A stretch of DNA of 64,000 bases from Sphingobacteriales bacterium (GTDB taxonomy: Bacteria; Bacteroidota; Bacteroidia; Chitinophagales; CAIOSU01), in assembly GCA_027486795.1 (NCBI GenBank), contig JAIXOI010000027.1, positions 93,493 through 157,492 on the forward strand, read 5' to 3'. A model generated the notes under the pieces. The model did not search any database. It was not told where the DNA came from and worked only from the letters and a program-made list of their open reading frames with translations. Every line of letters begins with the position of its first letter. The first letter of the stretch is position 1. Made by a program: the position numbers and the translations under genes. This document shows positions 1 through 7,419 of the stretch, one piece after another.

Positions 1-285
1 TGTAAGGAGCAATGGCTACGGCTTGTAAATATTGATGGTGTATCTATAAAAGCAGAAGACTTCTTTATTAGGGATTTTGATACTGACGAACCTCAGTGGG
101 AAGATTTCCAACATTTTTATTTTGATGGAGCAAATATCGTTTTCATCTTTCATGAATATCAATTTACACCATATAGTGAAGGTGAAACCGAAGTTAAGAT
201 CCCATTGGATGTTTTAGTATTTCAAATGCTGAATCCTGTACGATTAAAAAGCTTACTTAAGCTAATAAAAGAGGGCATTATATAA
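1..285 (+). CDS. DUF3298-like protein, C-terminal fragment
   Basis: The reading frame is open from the first base and ends at a TAA at 283-285, so only the last 94 residues are present and the 5' part lies outside the window. The fragment reads FIFHEYQFTPYSEGETEVKI near its end. This pattern (hydrophobic strand, aromatic-rich strand, Y/F-x2-Y-x2-G-x4-IP) resembles the end of DUF3298 domains, which are found in RsiV-type and other bacterial extracytoplasmic proteins. The family assignment rests on this motif alone. No signal peptide can be judged because the N-terminus is missing. The gene is followed by a dispersed repeat and not by another co-directional gene. Confidence 0.6.
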   Translation, partial: CKEQWLRLVNIDGVSIKAEDFFIRDFDTDEPQWEDFQHFYFDGANIVFIFHEYQFTPYSEGETEVKIPLDVLVFQMLNPVRLKSLLKLIKEGII

Positions 286-317
286 TCTGATGACTGAATT
301 CCGCAATAACTTCACAA

Positions 318-434
318 CCCTAACCCTCACCTTCCCCACCCGCACTATTGCCCTCCTTCGTGAAAAACTTCGGAGTGCTTTGCAATCGCGCGCGCATTTC
401 GACATGCTCAATGTGACACGCTGGGCTTTAAATT
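318..434 (-). repeat. Dispersed repeat family R1, copy 1
   Basis: Read on the minus strand this stretch matches two other intergenic stretches at about 9664-9778 and 10328-10468. Shared words are GCGTGTCA, TGTCGAA, GCGATTGC, GCACTCC and AGTTTTT. The core contains arms such as CACTCC and GGAGTG around a T-rich loop in the other copies. It lies between the DUF3298-like fragment and the terminator of the next gene and holds no credible reading frame. Confidence 0.7.
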
Positions 435-484
435 GTTCTATTTTTTTGCGGGCTTTCTTTAGTTTATGTGCTGCATCCCCCACC

Positions 485-518
485 AAAAAAAGCGGCCCCG
501 CATATATGCAGGGCCGCT
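485..518 (-). terminator. Rho-independent terminator of the acidic lipoprotein gene
   Basis: Read on the minus strand, the arms AGCGGCCC and GGGCCGCT (491-498 and 511-518) enclose a self-complementary loop and are followed by a run of Ts (complement of 485-491). It lies 6 bases beyond the stop codon of the minus-strand lipoprotein gene. Confidence 0.85.
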
Positions 519-524
519 AGTTGC

Positions 525-971
525 TTAGATTTTCTCAAGGGTTAGGTACTCAATATCATTGTCTTCATCGTCATCCAAGTCTTCCAGCTTGATGCGGTTG
601 TTGGTTAGCTCGGTTACATCCCAATCCTCGTCTAGCTCATCCAACTGGTCGTCGTCATCGTTAAAGTCGATTTCCAGCTCCGTGCGGCCAACATCTTGCC
701 TTACTATCCAAATACCGGTTTTATTTACCCCGTTTAGGCTAGCGGTTACTTGGCCAGCAGTATTGAAGGTGAAAGTGTAACCATTAAATTTTGACGTTTC
801 GTCGCCATCATCATCATCGAAAAAGTAGGTTACTTTCCAGTTGTCTTCCAACGCTAGCGTTGATACCGATTGGGTGTTGATGTAGAGTACTTCGTCATCA
901 TTTTTACTGCACGACGCAAATACGGTTACCACTAGCAGCAACGGCAGTAAATACAAAAAATTTTTGTTCAT
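525..971 (-). CDS. Acidic lipocalin-like lipoprotein
   Basis: This encodes a 148-residue protein with a lipoprotein signal peptide; the lipobox is VFASC with the lipidated cysteine at residue 21. The mature part is small and beta-rich by appearance, with a W-K-V strand after LALEDN and alternating hydrophobic residues. This fits the lipocalin-like lipoproteins common in Bacteroidota, but no family motif is strong enough to name it. It has several aspartate runs (DDDDGDE, NDDDDQLDELDED, DLDDDEDND), so calcium binding is conceivable; this is inference. It is transcribed alone, ends at a strong terminator, and is divergent from the AHSA1-like gene across 250 bases in which no other gene is seen. 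Likely location is the inner face of the outer membrane or the cell surface. Confidence 0.75.
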   Translation of the reverse strand: MNKNFLYLLPLLLVVTVFASCSKNDDEVLYINTQSVSTLALEDNWKVTYFFDDDDGDETSKFNGYTFTFNTAGQVTASLNGVNKTGIWIVRQDVGRTELEIDFNDDDDQLDELDEDWDVTELTNNRIKLEDLDDDEDNDIEYLTLEKI

Positions 972-1193
972 TTATATTGGTTTAGGCAATTGTTAATTTG
1001 TAATTATTTAATGTATGCAACAAACGAGCCAAAAAGTTTCTAGGCCAAAAACAAGTGGCATAAGCAACTGACAAGAATACACTGTTGCAATACAACACTA
1101 CAGGTATATCTTGCACATAATACTGTTTGCGGTTTAGAGCTGAAACCACCGTGGATGTTGGCGCTAAAGCTAGCATCATATGGTTTGCTTTTT

Positions 1194-1201
1194 TATATTT
1201 G
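1194..1201 (+). promoter_or_regulatory. -7 box of the SRPBCC gene
   Basis: TATATTTG matches the Bacteroidota -7 consensus TAnnTTTG exactly and lies 21 bases before the ATG at 1223. No convincing -33 TTG at the usual spacing was found. Confidence 0.5.
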
Positions 1202-1222
1202 CAGCAACTCTAAAACCATCAC

Positions 1223-1654
1223 ATGGCAACCGTTATAACTATTGAAACAACCGTAAACGCCCCGCTTGCAAACGTGTGGCAGTATTGGACTGGCCCCGAG
1301 CACATTATACAATGGAACGCCGCCAGCGACGACTGGCACACCACCCAAGCCGAAAACGACCTGCAAGTGGGCGGTAAGTTCTCTTCGCGCATGGAGGCTA
1401 AAGACGGCAGTTTCGGTTTCGATTTTGGCGGTACCTATAACGAGGTAGCCCAACACCAAAAAATTGCCTATACTTTGGAGGATAATCGAAAAGTTAGCAT
1501 CACCTTTGCCCAAACCCCAAATGGAATAACCGTTACAGAACAATTTGAAGCCGAAACGGAAAACGCAGTTGAATTGCAACGCAACGGTTGGCAAGCCATA
1601 TTGGACAACTTTAAAAAATATACGGAGCGAAGCTTAGCCATTGAGCGGGTATAG
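1223..1654 (+). CDS. SRPBCC / AHSA1-type protein
   Basis: This encodes a 143-residue protein of the START-like SRPBCC fold, in the family related to the C-terminal domain of the Hsp90 ATPase activator Aha1. The signatures are the N-terminal T-V-N-A-P-L-x-x-V-W-x-Y-W-T pattern, the central W-N-A-A-S-D-D-W-H segment, G-G-K-F-S-S-R-M-E, and the C-terminal helix NGWQAILDNFKKY. Such proteins form a hydrophobic cup for ligands. Single-domain bacterial forms have mostly unknown ligands, and nothing here reveals one. It has no signal peptide and is probably cytosolic. It stands alone between a divergent lipoprotein gene and a co-directional lipoprotein gene 75 bases downstream. Confidence 0.9.
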   Translation: MATVITIETTVNAPLANVWQYWTGPEHIIQWNAASDDWHTTQAENDLQVGGKFSSRMEAKDGSFGFDFGGTYNEVAQHQKIAYTLEDNRKVSITFAQTPNGITVTEQFEAETENAVELQRNGWQAILDNFKKYTERSLAIERV

Positions 1655-1729
1655 TAATTATGTAAGTGGGTTTTGTTGTGTTTTACATTCTCTAAGCGCA
1701 ACCATTAATTTAGTTATAAAGTCTTATTT

Positions 1730-2269
1730 ATGAACTTAGCATCCATGCCGAAAAGATTTTACCACTCTCTACTTATGGTTACTATTGGGCTTGCCCTGGT
1801 GGCCACCTCTTGCAAAAAAGAAGACACAGCAGTAGACCATGTCATTGAAGGGATGAAGATTGAAACGGATAATATGTTTGGCTATTGGAAGCATAAAAGC
1901 ACTTTAAGTTCGACGTTTCAAGAATACCCCAACAACGAATGGGTGGACACCGTGATATCTCGCGAGGGGTTTTATTTAGAATTTTTAGAAAATGGTGTAA
2001 TGAAAAGATTTTATGAGACTGCTCCAGGTAGCAATATCCTTGATGGGGGCCGCATATACAATTACACCACTACTGGCCCAAATACTGGCACTGCAGAGTT
2101 TTATTTGTTTAGTTTGTTCAGCAATTTTGACGGAAAAGGTAACGACTATTATGATCTTGGTCCGCTTGAATACAGCTATAAAATTACAGTAGATGGCTCC
2201 ATTATGACCAGGGAAGCATTGGATCTGCCCAATGAACGAAGCATTGATACTTTGGTGCGGATAAGATAG
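1730..2269 (+). CDS. Hypothetical lipoprotein
   Basis: This encodes a 179-residue protein with a lipoprotein signal peptide ending VATSC (cysteine at residue 28, or 23 if translation starts at the second ATG at 1745). Either ATG is possible, and the second gives a more typical short signal peptide. The mature region contains MFGYWKHKSTLSS and FYLEFLENGVMKRFYET, a pattern of paired strands seen in small lipocalin-like Bacteroidota lipoproteins, but no family can be assigned. It converges with the efflux operon, whose last gene ends 50 bases downstream on the other strand. Confidence 0.7.
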   Translation: MNLASMPKRFYHSLLMVTIGLALVATSCKKEDTAVDHVIEGMKIETDNMFGYWKHKSTLSSTFQEYPNNEWVDTVISREGFYLEFLENGVMKRFYETAPGSNILDGGRIYNYTTTGPNTGTAEFYLFSLFSNFDGKGNDYYDLGPLEYSYKITVDGSIMTREALDLPNERSIDTLVRIR

Positions 2270-2319
2270 AAATCCAAATCCCCACATCGATATTATTGCT
2301 GAAGTAACAATTATATCGC

Positions 2320-3636
2320 CTAAAGCGCACCCACTGCCTTTTTATATTGCACCACAGCTAACAGATAATTATATGCAGCGTTCAAGTAATTGGTCTGCGT
2401 TTGACGCAAGGTATAACTGGTGGTAGCCAAATCATTGGCTTTGATGGTGCCATTTTTTAATCTATCGGTATCTATTTGATACAGTTGGTTGGCCAGCTCC
2501 AGGTTTTTACGTTGGTATTCTAGGTCGGTTTGGGCATTTTTAGCAGCAATAAGCGCTGTCCGGGCCTGCTGTTGGTAATCATCCTCCAACTTTTCGTATT
2601 GAAAAGCAGCCGATTGCAAGCGCAGGTTATATTCTTGCTTGGTATTGGCTTTCAACAATCCATCAAAAATAGGTATACTCGCTTTTAGCCCAATATAGTT
2701 GAAGGGATACCAAGTATCAGGGTTAAAAATGTTACCGTTGTCAGAAAGCGATTGTACGGTGTAGTTTCCATAAAAGCTTAAGGTAGGCGCATACAATAGC
2801 TTTTGCTTGCGGATGTTCATCCGCCAAATATCCTGCTGTACTTTTTGGGCCAACAACTCTGGCCTGTTCAATGATTCGCTAAGGGTTAATTCATTACCAA
2901 ATTTTACAAAAATAGTATTCAGGGAGTCGGCCAATATTGTGTTTTCGGAGTTATCCTCACCCATTTTATACCATAAATCCTGTATAGCAAGTGCTAGGCT
3001 GTTCGTGTTTTTGGTGTGTTCCGCCTCAGCATTGACAAAGTCCAATTGGTACTTTTGCTTGTCATATAGGGTTATGGTTCCTTCTTTCAATTGGCCTTCG
3101 GCGGTAGTATAGATGTCTTTGGTGCGCTGTAGGTTGCTATTGGTCAATGCTACTTTTTCTTGCCACAACAGTACGGTAAAGTAGGCTTCCGTAACCTCTA
3201 GCTTTATCTGGGCCTCGGTAGCTTGGGTATTGAAAGAGTTGAGCAGCACCTGCGATTGGGCAATTTTGCGATCACCATTATTATTCGGGTCAAACAAGGT
3301 TTGATTGAGGTTAAAAGCCCAAGTGCTATTGAAATCTGCACCGAATTGCACAATACGGTCAGGCGAGCCAAGCGCGCCGAATGCTTCACCAGGAATGACG
3401 TTATTAGGCAACTGAGTATTATACCTAAAGTCAATCTCAGAGTTTATTTGGGGCAGATTGCGGCTATTGATTTTCTTGATGTCGTTTTTCGCAATATCAA
3501 CATTCAGTAGCTGTACTTTAAGGTCTTTTCTATTGGTCAATGCTTTTTCCAGCGATGCCTCTAAGGTAAGGCCCTGTTGCCCAAACATAGATAGATAGCT
3601 TAACAAGACAACGCAAAGAAGGATGGTTTTTTTCAT
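2320..3636 (-). CDS. TolC-family outer-membrane efflux protein
   Basis: This encodes a 438-residue outer-membrane channel component. The N-terminus is a Sec signal peptide (MKKTILLCVVLLSYLSMFGQQ). The rest shows the TolC duplication: two halves rich in long amphipathic helices with heptad-like Leu/Ala spacing (LTNRKDLKVQLLNVDIAKND early; YQQQARTALIAAKNAQTDLE late) and short beta segments such as PTLSFYGNYTVQ. Length is normal for the family. It is the last gene of a minus-strand operon, 10 bases after the permease gene, and should provide the exit duct for the tripartite pump. The substrate cannot be read from the sequence. Confidence 0.92.
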   Translation of the reverse strand: MKKTILLCVVLLSYLSMFGQQGLTLEASLEKALTNRKDLKVQLLNVDIAKNDIKKINSRNLPQINSEIDFRYNTQLPNNVIPGEAFGALGSPDRIVQFGADFNSTWAFNLNQTLFDPNNNGDRKIAQSQVLLNSFNTQATEAQIKLEVTEAYFTVLLWQEKVALTNSNLQRTKDIYTTAEGQLKEGTITLYDKQKYQLDFVNAEAEHTKNTNSLALAIQDLWYKMGEDNSENTILADSLNTIFVKFGNELTLSESLNRPELLAQKVQQDIWRMNIRKQKLLYAPTLSFYGNYTVQSLSDNGNIFNPDTWYPFNYIGLKASIPIFDGLLKANTKQEYNLRLQSAAFQYEKLEDDYQQQARTALIAAKNAQTDLEYQRKNLELANQLYQIDTDRLKNGTIKANDLATTSYTLRQTQTNYLNAAYNYLLAVVQYKKAVGAL

Positions 3637-3646
3637 AATGATTGTT

Positions 3647-4771
3647 TTATCCCCTGAATACTGCGGCGGGTTCTAAACTGGTAATGCGTTTTATTGCGAA
3701 TAAGCTGCCGAACAAACCAATGAGGATGGTGACGGCAAAAAAGGTTACCCGTAGCCAAATTGGATAATCGAAGATAGTACCCGCATTGGCAATGCCGTTC
3801 CTAAAACCTTCCACCAGCACCATACCGATGCAAAAGCCCAGTACGGCAATAATCATGGCCTGTGTTACTATCAGCCTGCGGATGTAACCGTTGGTGGCAC
3901 CAATGGCTTTAAGGGTACCGTAATCTTTTATGCGGTCAATTGCGGAAGAATATAGGGTTAGCCCAATAATTACAAAACCCACAATTAATGCGAACACGAT
4001 AAGCGTGCCGAATGAGATAGCAATGCCCGAAGTAGCCAATACCGTCATAATGCTCGCCTCGGCCAAATCCTCGCTGCGCCAAGCCTTTACACTGGAAATA
4101 CTGCCGTTGATGGAGGCTATCAATTTATCCTGCTGCGAGGGGTCTTTCATCTTAATCAAAAAGGCATTGGCTTTGGTGGTGGGCACATTGCCTAAGTACC
4201 GCGCCCGCTCAATGGTTGTAAAGGTATACACCCCACCACCGAAGGCTCTAATGCCTTTGGTTTGCCCGGCATTGAACACTTTCTTGCCATTTATTTCAAA
4301 ATACTCCCCAGGCTCCAGGCCACCAAAAAGGGGCGTATCAAAGAATTCCGTAAACACGGCACCGTCTTTCAGCAGGTCTTCTTTACTGCCATTCGATACG
4401 TTCCAAGGGCCACCGGCAAATGCAGGGGTTTCTACACCAATCAAAGTAATACCAGTCGATTTGCCATTTTCAAATCTTGCCGAACCCCCCGAGACCACCA
4501 GTGGATAAGAAGCCTCCACATTGGGAAGGCTCTTGAGCTCATAATTGATGCGCATATCCAGTTCAGCTAGCGTATTTACGTTGGTGGTTTTATTATCCAC
4601 TACCCATACATACTCCGGATTGTTGCCCACCAGCGTCGACATCGCATTGATGAGGAAAATAAAGATACCTACTTGCTGACCAATAAGGAAAACAGAAATA
4701 ACGGTACCCGCCAATGCCCCAATGGACTTTGGTTTATCAAAAAGTATGAAACGCAGGGCTGTTTTGAACAT
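3647..4771 (-). CDS. ABC transporter permease, DevC/MacB-like
   Basis: This encodes a 374-residue inner-membrane permease. There is one membrane span near residues 17-42, a large periplasmic domain to about residue 250, and three spans in the C-terminal FtsX-type domain, which contains the coupling segment DYGTLKAIGATNGYIRRLI. Four spans with a periplasmic domain after the first is the MacB/FtsX/DevC topology. The opening (FILFDKPKSIGALAGTVISV) recalls DevC, the glycolipid exporter subunit of cyanobacteria, more than macrolide-type MacB, but that comparison is from memory. The separate ATPase gene two genes upstream also fits a DevBCA-like arrangement. It lies 6 bases after the adaptor gene. 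Confidence 0.88.
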   Translation of the reverse strand: MFKTALRFILFDKPKSIGALAGTVISVFLIGQQVGIFIFLINAMSTLVGNNPEYVWVVDNKTTNVNTLAELDMRINYELKSLPNVEASYPLVVSGGSARFENGKSTGITLIGVETPAFAGGPWNVSNGSKEDLLKDGAVFTEFFDTPLFGGLEPGEYFEINGKKVFNAGQTKGIRAFGGGVYTFTTIERARYLGNVPTTKANAFLIKMKDPSQQDKLIASINGSISSVKAWRSEDLAEASIMTVLATSGIAISFGTLIVFALIVGFVIIGLTLYSSAIDRIKDYGTLKAIGATNGYIRRLIVTQAMIIAVLGFCIGMVLVEGFRNGIANAGTIFDYPIWLRVTFFAVTILIGLFGSLFAIKRITSLEPAAVFRG

Positions 4772-4777
4772 GGGTAC

Positions 4778-5737
4778 CTATTTTATTTGGATAACACACT
4801 CCACACGGCTACCTATCAATGCCTTACTGCCTTCCTCAAGTAATACCCTTACTTCCCTTACCCTGCGGTCTTCCATATTGGCTGGGTCATCGGCGAAAAG
4901 CGATTTTTTCCGGAGATAAGGCGAGGTAAGAAACACGGTGCCCACACCTATGGTATCCGTTTTCCCTTGAGGCCTTACATATGCTTTTAGCCCGTTTACT
5001 ATTTGGTCAGCATATAGTTCATCCACTTCGGTAACGGCCATTAGGGGGCCGGCAGGGGCAAAATCGCCAATAACTTGGGTAGTGCTAAGGTTGTTGCCTT
5101 GCTTCACATCCATGGAAAGGATTTGGCCATCCATGGGTGCAACCACTTTCTTCTTGTTCAACAACTCCGAGAAATACTGAATATCTGCAGCAATTTCAGC
5201 GAGTTTGCTTTGCTGTTGTTTTACATTGGCCTCTGCCGCCAACACATCTGATTGCAGCCCTTCGAATACGTATTTGCTATCCTCTAGTTCTTTTAAAGTT
5301 ATGCCTCCCGATTGTAGCAGTTTTTGGTTGCGTTCGTAGTTAACTTGAGCATTGGTCAGCTTACTTTTTTGAGAAGACAACTGAGAAATAGCATTTTCTA
5401 TCAAGGCTTTTTGCGTGTTTAGCTTCGAGCGCGCCTGGGCCAATTGGGCCGCTTCCACTTCCGATGACAATTCAAGAATCACATCGCCCTTTCTAACGGT
5501 ATCATTTATATCGAAATAGATTTTGGTAATCAATCCTGCCGACTCCGCGTATAGGGAAATGATGTGGTCTTTGGGCTCTATGATGGCAACACCTACTATT
5601 TGCTCCACGGCACTCACCCTTATCAGCGAATCAGCTGGGTTTGCCGCTGCTTCTCCGCCTTCTCCGCCACCGCACGAAGTAAATAAGCCACTGGCTAGCA
5701 ATGTGCAGGCAATGATAATGTATGATATGGTTTTCAT
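4778..5737 (-). CDS. HlyD-family adaptor lipoprotein of the efflux pump
   Basis: This encodes a 319-residue periplasmic adaptor (membrane fusion protein). The ATG at 5737 was chosen because it gives a clean lipoprotein signal peptide (MKTISYIIIACTLLASGLFT, then SCGGG, cysteine 22); the frame is open further upstream without a better start. The lipoyl half-motif DTVRKGDVILEL is followed by an alpha-hairpin coiled coil rich in Gln, Leu and Lys (residues about 90-195), then the second lipoyl half (VVAPMDGQILSMDVKQGNNL) and a beta-barrel. It should bridge the permease and the TolC protein. Gaps to its neighbours are 6 and 10 bases, so the genes are translated from one message. Confidence 0.9.
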   Translation of the reverse strand: MKTISYIIIACTLLASGLFTSCGGGEGGEAAANPADSLIRVSAVEQIVGVAIIEPKDHIISLYAESAGLITKIYFDINDTVRKGDVILELSSEVEAAQLAQARSKLNTQKALIENAISQLSSQKSKLTNAQVNYERNQKLLQSGGITLKELEDSKYVFEGLQSDVLAAEANVKQQQSKLAEIAADIQYFSELLNKKKVVAPMDGQILSMDVKQGNNLSTTQVIGDFAPAGPLMAVTEVDELYADQIVNGLKAYVRPQGKTDTIGVGTVFLTSPYLRKKSLFADDPANMEDRRVREVRVLLEEGSKALIGSRVECVIQIK

Positions 5738-5747
5738 AAAGTGGTTT

Positions 5748-6440
5748 TCAATGAAAAAGGTCTGCGTTGATGTTTTCTTCGGTAACAATGCCATTGTTCA
5801 CGGCCAATACCCTATGGGCGTATTCTTTCAGTCTCGGGTCGTGGGTTACCACCGCTACGGCCTTGCCCCTATCGGCCAAGCTGCGCAACTCGCCCATCAC
5901 AACTTTTAGGGAGTCTTTATCCAACGATGCGGTGGGCTCATCGCATAGTACCAGTTTAGGTTCCGTAACTAATGCACGAGCAATAGCTATCCGTTGCTGC
6001 TGACCGCCCGATAGTTGCTTGGGTAGGTTGCGCTTGCGGTCCATCATGCCCACCAGTTCCAGCGCAGCCTTGGTGCGTTGTCTGGCCTCTTTGTCACCTA
6101 CGCCCATCAGCCTTAACGGCATCATGACATTATCTTCGGCGTTTAAAGGTGCCAGTAAGTTAAAGTTTTGAAACACGAAGCCTATATTGTTCAACCGCAG
6201 GTTGGCCAGTTGTTTTTCGCTCAACTCGTTCACCAATTCACCGTTTACCCACAGCTTGCCGGTACTAGGGTATATTACGCAACCGAGTAATGATAGCAAG
6301 GTGGTTTTTCCTGAACCGGAGGGGCCAATAATGAGCGTGAGCTCACTGTTGTTAATGGTCAAATCGGTGGGCTGTAAAGCCGTGATGATTTGATCGCCTA
6401 CCTTATATTCTTTGGATACCCCTTCCAATTTCGCAATCAT
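5748..6440 (-). CDS. ABC transporter ATP-binding protein, MacB/LolD/DevA type
   Basis: This encodes a 230-residue ATPase with every expected motif: Walker A GPSGSGKTT at residues 39-47, a Q-loop (VFQNFNLL), the signature LSGGQQQR, Walker B LVLCDEP followed by TASLD, and the switch histidine in VVTHDPRL. The family (MacB, LolD, FtsE, DevA) powers mechanotransmission-type transporters and not classic importers. It is the first gene of the minus-strand operon ATPase-adaptor-permease-TolC, which together encode one complete tripartite pump. Confidence 0.95.
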   Translation of the reverse strand: MIAKLEGVSKEYKVGDQIITALQPTDLTINNSELTLIIGPSGSGKTTLLSLLGCVIYPSTGKLWVNGELVNELSEKQLANLRLNNIGFVFQNFNLLAPLNAEDNVMMPLRLMGVGDKEARQRTKAALELVGMMDRKRNLPKQLSGGQQQRIAIARALVTEPKLVLCDEPTASLDKDSLKVVMGELRSLADRGKAVAVVTHDPRLKEYAHRVLAVNNGIVTEENINADLFH

Positions 6441-6791
6441 GCAATGGATGATTTAGGAACTGTAAACAATGGAAATCGAATAAGGTTCATGGATATTTTT
6501 GGCATTAGACAATGCGCACAATATCAATAATAATAATCACTTCATAGGATGGGAAACACCCAAAACACGTTAACAATATATTAACCTAATTTTTAAAAAA
6601 GTGAACCGTATAAGTGGCCCGAAGAACGTGTTGGGCTAATTACCTAGAGCAAGTTTTATAACTCCTTCTCTTTGAATTTAGACAAGTTACCTAACATGCT
6701 ATACATATTATGCCCTTAACTTAAGTTGAGCACAAGTTGAAAAACTTGCGCGCGATACCACAGCATACTGGATTTGTTTACCTTCGTATTT
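6441..6791. other. Divergent intergenic region without a gene
   Basis: These 351 bases separate the efflux operon from the small membrane-protein gene and should carry both promoters. It is AT-rich. Small inverted repeats are visible (GTTAA/TTAAC near 6570; CAAGTT/AACTTG near 6733-6748). No exact TAnnTTTG box was found in the direction of the efflux operon. TACCTTCG just before the ATG at 6792 is a weak candidate for the other gene. Confidence 0.5.
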
Positions 6792-7265
6792 ATGAAAGGG
6801 CAAATCATACCTTCCAAATGGTGTTGGGTCGAGAGCAGAGTGGTATTTTTTATTGTCGCTATGTTTTTGACGTTTTATTGGGTGTGGCCAATTATCCTGT
6901 CATTTCTATATGATAGTTTTGCTTATCTAAAAATACACCTCCAAAATACTTATCCAATGCTATTGTCACTTTTGGCCGTAGTGTTTTTAATACTATTTAG
7001 GTTAAAAAAAGGATATTTTTATTTTGACCGTTTCGAGTTTACCTATCCTTTCCGCTTTTGGGACAAAAAAGTGTATCAATTGTTTTGGAAAGATATGATT
7101 AGCGCTAAAACCCGCAAACCGCTTCGGGAAAGCAGAAGGTTACGGATATTTTTCAAAGGGTACAATATCGCTTTCAACTGTTCCTACGCAGAAGTAGTCG
7201 TACTGCGCGATACCCTGAACCTAACGATAGATATGGGTCCGAAATGGAATCAGTGGGACAAATGA
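6792..7265 (+). CDS. Small membrane protein of unknown function
   Basis: This encodes about 157 residues. The ATG at 6792 was preferred to an in-frame TTG at 6774 because ATG is far commoner and the 18 extra bases overlap a promoter-like TACCTTCG. Two membrane spans (VVFFIVAMFLTFYWVWPIILSF and YPMLLSLLAVVFLILF) are followed by a soluble domain of about 85 residues with alternating basic and aromatic residues. The layout of two spans plus a small beta-rich domain resembles bacterial PH-like membrane proteins, but no diagnostic motif supports a family name. It is a single gene facing away from the efflux operon. Confidence 0.65.
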   Translation: MKGQIIPSKWCWVESRVVFFIVAMFLTFYWVWPIILSFLYDSFAYLKIHLQNTYPMLLSLLAVVFLILFRLKKGYFYFDRFEFTYPFRFWDKKVYQLFWKDMISAKTRKPLRESRRLRIFFKGYNIAFNCSYAEVVVLRDTLNLTIDMGPKWNQWDK

Positions 7266-7324
7266 ATGATTCGCTATTAAACCAGCACAACCCGCATTCC
7301 ACCCTCTCACCCAAACTTCCTATC

Positions 7325-7412
7325 TTAGCGAATAGTCGATGGTCCATAGTCGATAGTCCATGGAAAATCGCTTGTTCAATTTTAAATTTTGAATTTTAAA
7401 TTTTGAATTAAC
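7325..7412. repeat. Degenerate short-word repeats before methylmalonyl-CoA mutase
   Basis: Two blocks of imperfectly repeated words are visible: variants of AGTCGATGGTCCAT over about 7332-7362, and alternating TTTAAATTTTGAA words over 7378-7410. They resemble similar low-complexity blocks elsewhere in the window that follow stop codons. Confidence 0.6.
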
Positions 7413-7419
7413 ACACCCA

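Noticed and set aside
290..520. Two overlapping short frames on opposite strands
   Set aside because: Both lie in repeat R1 copy 1 and in the terminator hairpin.
3930..4508. 192-residue open frame on the plus strand
   Set aside because: It is antisense to the permease gene, which has all family motifs; no domain is visible in it.
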